From NCBI GenBank assembly GCA_012729675.1, contig JAAYCR010000073.1:1-34539 (forward strand): a stretch of DNA of 34,539 nucleotides, given 5' to 3'. The position numbers and the translations under genes were made by a program. Shown here piece by piece: positions 28,839-34,539 of the stretch (position 1 is its first letter; each line of letters starts with the position of its first letter). Source of the stretch: Phycisphaerae bacterium (GTDB lineage: Bacteria; Planctomycetota; Phycisphaerae; Sedimentisphaerales; Anaerohalosphaeraceae). Below the pieces are notes generated by a model. The model ran no database searches. It had not been told where the DNA came from and saw only the letters and a list, made by a program, of their open reading frames with translations.

Positions 28839-31800
28839 TTAACACTCAAGCTGTGAAAGTTTTTCCAGCAGCGAGAAGCGTCTGGCGACATCCTTTTTGG
28901 CCTGCTCCATCAGCGAAGCAGCCACCTCCGGCTGAGCCTGCTTGAGCGAACGGAACCGGTTCTGGCCGTAGGCAAACTCTGCAAAGTCCGTTGTCGGAGC
29001 CTTCGAATCCATCTGAAGCGGATTCTTGCCCTCGGCGCAGCGCCGCGGGTCAAACCGATACAGCGGCCAATGCCCGCTGGCCACAGCCTGCTTCTGTGTC
29101 TCATATCCCTTCGACATATCGATGCCGTGGGCAATGCAGTGCGAATAAGACACGATCAGCGACGGGCCGTCATAACTTTCCGCCTCGGCAAAGGCCTTGA
29201 CCGCCTGGTTCGGGTTAGCGCCGATGGCAATCGCCGCCACATAAATCCCGCCGTAGCTCATCGCCAGCAGACCCATATTCTTCTTGCCCATCCGCTTGCC
29301 GCCGGCCGCAAATTGAGCCACCGCAGCCCGCGGGGTGGACTTGCTCATCTGTCCGCCCGTGTTCGAATACACCTCGGTATCCAGCACCAGCACGTTGATG
29401 TTTTCGCCGCTGGCCAGAACATGATCCAGACCGCCGTAACCGATGTCATACGCCCAGCCGTCGCCGCCGACCACCCAGACGCTCTTTTCGACCAGGAAGT
29501 CCGCCACGCTGGCAAGCTGATCGCACTCGGCGCACGACGCTTTCTTCAGCGCCGACTTCAACTGCGCCACCCGCGCCCGCTGCTCTTCAATGCCCGCCTG
29601 CGTCTTCTGCGTGCCCATCCCGTCCAGCAGCGACTGAGCCAGGCCCTTGTCAACACAGCCCTTCTCGGCCACCTTGCCGACCAACTCAACCGCATACGCC
29701 TTGAACTTGTTGACCGCCAGACGCATCCCCAGCCCGTACTCTGCATTATCCTCAAACAGGCTGTTCGACCACGTCGGCCCGCGCCCGTCAAACCGCTTGG
29801 CATACGGCGTCGTTGGCAGGTTTCCACCGTAAATCGACGAGCATCCCGTCGCGTTCGCAATATACGCCCGGTCGCCGAACATCTGCGTCAGCAGCTTGAC
29901 ATTCGCCGTCTCGCCGCACCCCGCACACGCCCCGCTGAACTCGAACATCGCCGGAATCAACTGGCTGCCCTTGACGCTGGCCACCTTAAACTTGCTCGGA
30001 TCCGTATCCGGTATCGACAGGAAGTAATTGAAATTCTCGCGCTCCGACAGCCGCAGCGGTTCCTGAAGCGACATATTGATCGCCTTCCGGTCCGGGTTCG
30101 TCTTGTCCTTGCCCGGGCAGTTGACCACGCACGCCGTGCAGCCCGTGCAGTCTTCCGGTGCCACCTGAACCGTAAACTTCATCCCAGCAAAATCTTTGCC
30201 CTTGGCCTCGGCGCTCTTGAACGTCGCCGGGGCGCCCTGAAGCTGCTCGGGCTCGTACGCCTTGATCCGGATCGCCGCATGAGGGCACACCAGCGAGCAC
30301 TGCCCGCACTGGATGCAAACATCCGGCTCCCACACGGGAATATGCACAGCGATGTTCCGTTTCTCATACTTCGTCGTCGCCGTCGGAAACTTCCCGTCAA
30401 CCGGCATCTTGCTGACCGGCAGCTCGTCGCCGCGCCCCGCCAGAATCTCCGCCGTCACGTCCTTGACAAACTGCGGCGCATCGTCCGGCACCATGCTGGC
30501 CATGTGCGTCCGGCTGGTTGCCGTATCCGGAACCTTCACCTCGAATATCTGGTTTATCGCCGCATCCACGGCTGCATTGTTCATCGCAACAACCTTGTCG
30601 CCCTTGCTGCCATAGGATTTCTTGATCGCCGTCTTGATGGCCGTGATGGCGACCTCGGGATCGATCACACCGCTGATCTTGAAGAACGCCGTCTGCATGA
30701 TCACGTTAATCCGCGACCCCAATCCCAGCTCCTCGGCAATCTTGATTGCGTCTATCACATAGAACTTCAGCTTCTTCTTGATAATCTGCTTTTGCACTTC
30801 CACCGGCAGCGTATCCCAGACGTTATCGGCGTTGTGCAGGCTCGTCAGCAGGAAAGTGCCGCCCTGCTTGACATGGCTGAGCATATCGTATTTCTCAAGG
30901 AAGCTGGGGTTATGACACGCCAGGAAATCGGCCTTCTTCACCAGGTACGGGCTGCGAATCGCTTCCGGCCCGAACCGCAAATGCGACACCGTCATCGCAC
31001 CGGCCTTCTTCGAATCATACACAAAGTAACCCTGTGCATAATTGTCCGTTTCCTCGCCGATGATCTTGATGCTGTTCTTGTTGGCGCCGACCGTACCGTC
31101 CGACCCCAGCCCGTAGAACATCGCGGTGTAGGCCTTCGTCGGTACGTCAAACGTTTCGTCAACCGTCAGGCTGGTCTTGCACACGTCGTCGTTGATGCCC
31201 ACCGTAAAGTGATTCTTCGGCTCTTCGCGGTCCAGGTTGTCAAACACTGCCTTGACCATCGCCGGCGTAAATTCCTTCGACCCCAATCCGTAACGGCCGC
31301 CCACGCAAATCGGGTACTTCGTAAACGGCGCGATCTTTTCCGCCATCATCTCTCCGATCGCCGTCCGCACGTCCAGATACAGCGGCTCGCCGATCGACCC
31401 GGGTTCTTTCGTCCGGTCCAGAACCGCAATCTTCGATACCGTCTTGGGCATCGCCTTGATAAAATGCTCCACGCTGAACGGACGGTACAGCCGGACAATA
31501 ACCAGCCCGACCTTTTCGCCCTTGCCCACAAGGTAATCCACCGTCTCATGCACCGTCTCGGCGCCCGAGCACATAATCACGATCACCTTCTCCGCATCCG
31601 GAGCGCCCACATAATCGAACAGATGATACTGACGGCCGACAACCTTGGCAAACGTGTCCATCGTCTCTTGGACGATCTTCGGCGTCGCTTCATAAAACTT
31701 GTTGACCGTCTCGCGCCCCTGAAAATACACATCCGGGTTCTGTGCCGTCCCGCCCATCTCCGGACGGTCCGGGCTGAGTGCCCGGCTCTTATGCGCCGCC

Positions 31801-32399
31801 ACCAACTTGTCGTCAATCACCGCCCGCATATCGTCATACGTCAGCTCTTCGACCTTCTGAACCTCGTGGCTGGTCCGGAACCCGTCAAAGAAATGCACAA
31901 ACGGCACCCGGCTGGCCAGCGTCGCCTGCTGGGCGATCAGCGCCATGTCCATCGCCTCCTGCACATTCGCGCTGGTCAGCATCCCGAAACCCGTCTGACG
32001 GCACGCCATCACGTCCGAATGGTCCCCGAAAATACTCAGTGCCTGACAGGCCAGCGAACGGGCCGTCACATGAAACACTGTCGGCAGCAATTCCCCGGCA
32101 ATCTTGTACATATTTGGAATCATCAGCAGCAGCCCCTGAGACGCCGTGAACGTCGTCGTCATAGCACCCGCCGACAGGGCGCCGTGAACTGCGCCGGCCG
32201 CACCGCCTTCAGACTGCATCTCCGTCACCGAGGGAATCGTCCCCCAGATATTCGGCTTGCCCGCCGCCGTCTTGGCGTCCGATATCTCGCCCATCGGCGA
32301 ACTTGGCGTAATCGGATAGATCGCAATCACTTCATTCGTCGCGTGCGCCACATGCGCCGCTGCCGCATTTCCGTCAATCGTTACCATTTTTCGTTTCAT
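28839..32399 (-). CDS. nifJ: Pyruvate:ferredoxin (flavodoxin) oxidoreductase
   Basis: Single-chain pyruvate:ferredoxin oxidoreductase, converting pyruvate and CoA to acetyl-CoA and CO2 while reducing ferredoxin; the central enzyme of anaerobic pyruvate use. At 1186 residues it has the full domain order. The N-terminal pyruvate-binding block YPITPSSPMGE is near residue 29. The transketolase-like domains follow. Two ferredoxin clusters follow, CIQCGQCSLVCP (about 693) and CTGCTACVVNCP (about 750). The third-cluster cysteines are in CAGCGE (about 823). The thiamine-diphosphate site runs from GDGWAYDIGYGG to YSNTGGQMSKSTP (about 975-1020). The ATG at 32399 (ggag nine bases upstream) is preferred to an ATG five codons earlier. 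A good promoter and a leader hairpin precede it, and an intrinsic terminator follows. Confidence 0.97.
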   Translation of the reverse strand: MKRKMVTIDGNAAAAHVAHATNEVIAIYPITPSSPMGEISDAKTAAGKPNIWGTIPSVTEMQSEGGAAGAVHGALSAGAMTTTFTASQGLLLMIPNMYKIAGELLPTVFHVTARSLACQALSIFGDHSDVMACRQTGFGMLTSANVQEAMDMALIAQQATLASRVPFVHFFDGFRTSHEVQKVEELTYDDMRAVIDDKLVAAHKSRALSPDRPEMGGTAQNPDVYFQGRETVNKFYEATPKIVQETMDTFAKVVGRQYHLFDYVGAPDAEKVIVIMCSGAETVHETVDYLVGKGEKVGLVIVRLYRPFSVEHFIKAMPKTVSKIAVLDRTKEPGSIGEPLYLDVRTAIGEMMAEKIAPFTKYPICVGGRYGLGSKEFTPAMVKAVFDNLDREEPKNHFTVGINDDVCKTSLTVDETFDVPTKAYTAMFYGLGSDGTVGANKNSIKIIGEETDNYAQGYFVYDSKKAGAMTVSHLRFGPEAIRSPYLVKKADFLACHNPSFLEKYDMLSHVKQGGTFLLTSLHNADNVWDTLPVEVQKQIIKKKLKFYVIDAIKIAEELGLGSRINVIMQTAFFKISGVIDPEVAITAIKTAIKKSYGSKGDKVVAMNNAAVDAAINQIFEVKVPDTATSRTHMASMVPDDAPQFVKDVTAEILAGRGDELPVSKMPVDGKFPTATTKYEKRNIAVHIPVWEPDVCIQCGQCSLVCPHAAIRIKAYEPEQLQGAPATFKSAEAKGKDFAGMKFTVQVAPEDCTGCTACVVNCPGKDKTNPDRKAINMSLQEPLRLSERENFNYFLSIPDTDPSKFKVASVKGSQLIPAMFEFSGACAGCGETANVKLLTQMFGDRAYIANATGCSSIYGGNLPTTPYAKRFDGRGPTWSNSLFEDNAEYGLGMRLAVNKFKAYAVELVGKVAEKGCVDKGLAQSLLDGMGTQKTQAGIEEQRARVAQLKSALKKASCAECDQLASVADFLVEKSVWVVGGDGWAYDIGYGGLDHVLASGENINVLVLDTEVYSNTGGQMSKSTPRAAVAQFAAGGKRMGKKNMGLLAMSYGGIYVAAIAIGANPNQAVKAFAEAESYDGPSLIVSYSHCIAHGIDMSKGYETQKQAVASGHWPLYRFDPRRCAEGKNPLQMDSKAPTTDFAEFAYGQNRFRSLKQAQPEVAASLMEQAKKDVARRFSLLEKLSQLEC

Positions 32400-32436
32400 T
32401 CTGAAACACTCCATATAAAAGAAGGAACCTCAGTAT

Positions 32437-32462
32437 GTGTATCGCGAAACGCCGCAATACAC
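32437..32462 (-). promoter_or_regulatory. Hairpin in the leader of pyruvate:ferredoxin oxidoreductase
   Basis: gtgtatcgcg and cgcaatacac pair over ten positions with one wobble around a 6-base loop. It lies between the promoter and the ribosome site, so it would be in the 5' UTR. No T-run follows. It may stabilise the mRNA or bind a regulator. Confidence 0.55.
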
Positions 32463-32493
32463 GAAGACTTGTCATTGCCAGTAAAGATCATTG

Positions 32494-32522
32494 AATATAA
32501 CAGAAGACATTCGAACTGGCAA
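32494..32522 (-). promoter_or_regulatory. Promoter of pyruvate:ferredoxin oxidoreductase
   Basis: On the minus strand TTGCCA (32522-32517) and TATATT (32499-32494) are exactly 17 bases apart, with a TG close before the -10. Transcription would begin near 32487, giving a leader of about 88 bases. Confidence 0.7.
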
Positions 32523-32540
32523 AACATTTTCTGCGGATTA

Positions 32541-32563
32541 TCAAGAGATTTTCTTTCTCTTGA
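32541..32563. promoter_or_regulatory. Perfect inverted repeat upstream of the promoter
   Basis: tcaagaga and tctcttga form a perfect 8-bp dyad with a 7-base spacer, centred about 30 bases upstream of the -35 hexamer. The position suits an activator operator, but no family consensus is recognised. The rest of the gap to 32718 shows only the upstream flank of the transposase remnant. Confidence 0.45.
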
Positions 32564-32718
32564 ATGACCAAAAACAACCGGTGATTGCTGAAGTCGAAAA
32601 ACACTCAAAAACCAACCCGGATTTCCCATATAAATCCGTGCAAAAAAGTAAGATTATGATAGCATAGGGCTTATGGATGCTGTTTACAACAGTTTTGTGT
32701 TCAGATTTGGAGAACCTG

Positions 32719-32982
32719 ATGGGTGAAGCCAAAAAGGTTGCTCTGAGAGTCAATTTTGACAACTCATTGAAGCTCGAATTTCATGGAGTGAAAGTTACCA
32801 GCGACGCGGGCTTTTTGGCGTATCGAGAGATTGATGATGCATTCGGACTGACAGAAATGACAGCATTTACAACTAACGGACAATCGAATCGGCAAAAACA
32901 CACAGCACAGCACAGTCTTGCTGCGTTATTACGACAATCAGTCATAGGTACATTTACGGGATTTTTGGATAACCGGGCATGA
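32719..32982 (+). pseudogene. N-terminal remnant of an IS1380-type transposase
   Basis: The frame begins MGEAKKVALRVNFDNSLKLE and continues FHGVKVTSDAGFLAYREIDD, then LLRQSV, the conserved opening of IS1380-family transposases. Full-length members have more than 400 residues; here the frame ends after 87 residues, and none of the later catalytic region follows. It is therefore a truncated, inactive remnant. The terminal inverted repeats could not be identified. Confidence 0.75.
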
Positions 32983-33047
32983 AATGGTTTTTTCTTGACC
33001 TTGCCGGAGTGAATTTTGAAAATAATCGATATCATGAGGAGATAATC

Positions 33048-33821
33048 GTGTTTTTTAACCGTGTAAATGGGAAATGTCAGGATAAACGACTTTTCATCTT
33101 GTTGTCACTGTTTTTAGTGACCGTAGGGATGTTTTTATGCAGGAGTTTTATGAGACGGTGTGTTATTGCTGGTATCCAGAGAGTCAAAGGAGTGGCGACC
33201 GTCAGTGATCGAGTCAAAGAATATGGGCCGGCCGTTAAGGCGCGATTAGCCGGTGATTTTGAGCGTGTTGGTGTCACTTGGCCGCCGCGAAAGATGGCTC
33301 TGATCGGGCTCAAAGATGAGAAATCACTGGAGGCGTGGATCTCCCAGGATGGGGATACGTATCATCTTCTAAAGTCATATCCGATCCTCAACGCCAGCGG
33401 GAAACCGGGACCGAAGCTCAAAGAAGGGGATTGTCAGGTGCCGGAAGGACTTTACCGGATTGAATCGTTGAACCCTAACAGCCGATTCCACCTGTCACTT
33501 CGAGTAAACTATCCAAATGATTATGACAAACGAATGGCCGTTCATGAGGAACGCACAGATCTTGGCGGGGACATTATGATTCATGGCGGACACAGTTCGA
33601 TCGGCTGCCTGGCAATGGGAGATCTGGCGGCTGAGGAATTATTCGTTCTCGCCGCAGAAACAGGAGTTGATAATATTTCCGTAATCCTAAGTCCGGTGGA
33701 TTTTCGAACGAAAGAATTCGAAGGCGATTTCTCATCGATGCCAAGCTGGATTCCGGATTTATACGATCAAATCAAAGCGGTGTTAATGAAATATCCCAAA
33801 CGTACAGATGGAACAAATTGA
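33048..33821 (+). CDS. YafK-like L,D-transpeptidase-fold protein
   Basis: A 257-residue envelope protein with one N-terminal membrane helix (about 15-33) and an extracytoplasmic catalytic domain. The order KMALIGLKDEKSLEAW, then ILNASGKPGPKLKEGDCQVP, then EGLYRIESLNPNSRFHLSLR, then DIMIHGGHSSIGCLAMGD matches the YafK (DpaA) branch of the YkuD fold, with His169 and catalytic-type Cys177. E. coli YafK cleaves the link between peptidoglycan and Braun lipoprotein; whether this organism has such a lipoprotein is unknown. The start is a GTG with gaggag six bases upstream, the best ribosome site in the area. The longer frame begins at the end of the transposase remnant. Confidence 0.85.
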   Translation: MFFNRVNGKCQDKRLFILLSLFLVTVGMFLCRSFMRRCVIAGIQRVKGVATVSDRVKEYGPAVKARLAGDFERVGVTWPPRKMALIGLKDEKSLEAWISQDGDTYHLLKSYPILNASGKPGPKLKEGDCQVPEGLYRIESLNPNSRFHLSLRVNYPNDYDKRMAVHEERTDLGGDIMIHGGHSSIGCLAMGDLAAEELFVLAAETGVDNISVILSPVDFRTKEFEGDFSSMPSWIPDLYDQIKAVLMKYPKRTDGTN

Positions 33822-34123
33822 ACCACATTCATTATGTTTTTGATAGATCTAATGGAGGACCGCATTTTTTGCAGTAAGCCGCATCCGTATCATGTTTTTG
33901 TGTGTTACATCCCAGCTTACGTATAATCTACGGCCCCGAATATACGATAGAGAAGAATCTGAAACGACTCAGAAAACGAGGTCTCAATACAAAACGTTCA
34001 TTGGCAATACGAGACCCAATAAAATTGTTGATTCAATAGCGATTTTTTCGGGTTCAGTGATATAATATTGCCGGCGTATGGATCACTAATCAAGAATATT
34101 CCGGAGCAAAGAGGTTGGAAATA
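33822..34123. other. Intergenic region, nothing recognised
   Basis: A TATAAT hexamer lies at 34061-34066, but no -35 at a proper distance is seen. No gene, hairpin cluster or heptamer array is evident. The AT-rich composition and flanking transposase fragments suggest a decayed mobile-element zone. Confidence 0.35.
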
Positions 34124-34234
34124 ATGACCAAGACCACGATTGTAACATGGCTCGGGCCGTCGACGGCGATGGGGGCGATTGGGAAAGCGGCCCGCACTGT
34201 GCCGTGGGCGGTGTGCGTGATGGGAACGTTATGA
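34124..34234 (+). CDS. Possible 36-residue ORF
   Basis: A short frame beginning MTKTTIVTWLGPSTAMGAIG, with gaggttggaa just upstream. Its stop overlaps the next ATG as ATGA. The junction is typical of coupled genes, but the product has no known motif and the base composition is much more GC-rich than the following frame. It may be a genuine leader gene or a broken gene start. The relation to the following ORF is inferred only. Confidence 0.35.
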   Translation: MTKTTIVTWLGPSTAMGAIGKAARTVPWAVCVMGTL

Positions 34235-34497
34235 CGAATCGTCCTTTACAATTTCAAAATTATGAATCGAAAGAGAGAGAGTTGGATGAATTGGAGAGAT
34301 TGATCCACCTCTACTCTAATAAACAAGAGTACTATATTGCTCTGTCGCTTGCTTTTTCTGCGCATTGCTATGACTTTGGATACAGGAATTTTCAGCATTA
34401 TATGAAAAATAAGTGCCTCTTCAAAAAAATTTGTGGGTTTCAACCGGTTCCGGTAATGCACCAAGATTGTGATACAAGGCCAATTCCAGCGTTTTGA
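34231..34497 (+). pseudogene. Hypothetical gene apparently interrupted by an insertion sequence
   Basis: An 88-residue frame beginning MTNRPLQFQNYESKERELDE. The first about 60 residues are a helical, charged sequence with an AT-rich composition and read like a genuine protein N-terminus. From about 34411 onwards the frame is antisense to a transposase C-terminus, so its last 28 or so residues come from the inserted element. The original gene is therefore probably truncated. I do not recognise the family. Confidence 0.4.
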
Positions 34498-34539
34498 AGC
34501 TCTTAAAGCCATACGCTTTTCTGGTAGCCAGTTTTGCTT
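34421..34539 (-). mobile_element. C-terminal end of a transposase (probably ISL3 type), cut by the window edge
   Basis: Minus-strand reading ends with ATRKAYGFKSFKTLELALYH and then NLGALPEPVETHKFF before a TGA at 34421. The pattern of a basic YGF block, an ALYHxLG helix and a PEPxxTHKFF tail is one I associate with the C-termini of ISL3-type (IS204/IS1001/IS1096) transposases. The sequence gtgcctcttc just outside the stop (about 34414) could be the element's end, resembling the ggctctt start of ISL3 inverted repeats. The rest of the element lies beyond the window. Confidence 0.6.

Noticed and set aside
29070-32567. Open frame of 1165 codons antisense to pyruvate:ferredoxin oxidoreductase
   Set aside because: It is a mirror of a strongly conserved gene with GC-rich third positions, has an Arg/His/Leu-rich product, and shows no ribosome site or domain.

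Overview
The window reads as one stretch of a bacterial chromosome, about 34.5 kb. It comes from a Gram-negative-type organism, since it has an LptF/LptG pair, secreted lipoproteins and a YafK-like L,D-transpeptidase-fold protein. The metabolism looks anaerobic or facultatively so: there is a single-chain pyruvate:ferredoxin oxidoreductase, a membrane ferredoxin and an FMN-binding redox pair, and a menG/ubiE-type quinone methyltransferase. GC-rich housekeeping genes alternate with AT-rich islands. Gene density is loose, intergenic regions are repeat-rich, and there is a GH97 glycosidase. Together these suggest a Planctomycetota (Phycisphaerae-like) genome. That assignment is an inference from gene content and style, not from a marker gene.

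Layout. Positions 1-4009 are an AT-rich island with three secreted repeat proteins; two are tandem paralogues with nearly identical leaders. A GAF-like protein follows at 4158-4796. On the minus strand, accA, a transglutaminase-like protein and an EamA transporter form a tight operon (8878 back to 5113). Its leader carries a candidate transcription attenuator. tyrA is divergent (9258-10130). It is followed by an AT-rich pair: a zinc-ribbon membrane protein and a protein with three TerB-like repeats. At 11970-12425 lies a dense array of short hairpins. Then come a CPBP protease, a UbiE/MenG methyltransferase, a small lipoprotein (minus), lptF-lptG, a YbgC-like thioesterase (minus), a nitroreductase overlapping a small zinc-ribbon gene, and a metallophosphoesterase (minus).

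From 20.1 to 23.7 kb there are heptamer tandem repeats, hairpins, an orphan gene, and a GH97 glycosidase flanked by direct repeats that look like the scar of a collapsed duplication. At 23689-26530 (minus) lies the functionally most interesting pair: a NapH-NapG-like fusion and a TPR/FMN-binding protein with a flavinylation motif. This is a candidate extracytoplasmic flavin-based electron-transfer system. Small unknown membrane and lipoprotein genes follow, then the pyruvate:ferredoxin oxidoreductase (minus) with a good promoter, a leader hairpin and an intrinsic terminator. An IS1380-type transposase remnant, a YafK-like L,D-transpeptidase and a second, edge-truncated transposase end the window.

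Two things stand out at the sequence level. One is the repeated use of 7-bp tandem repeats of several unrelated sequences, all intergenic. The other is clusters of perfect short hairpins with 3-6 nt loops. No tRNA, rRNA or CRISPR array was seen. All family calls come from reading motifs by eye; no database search was possible.
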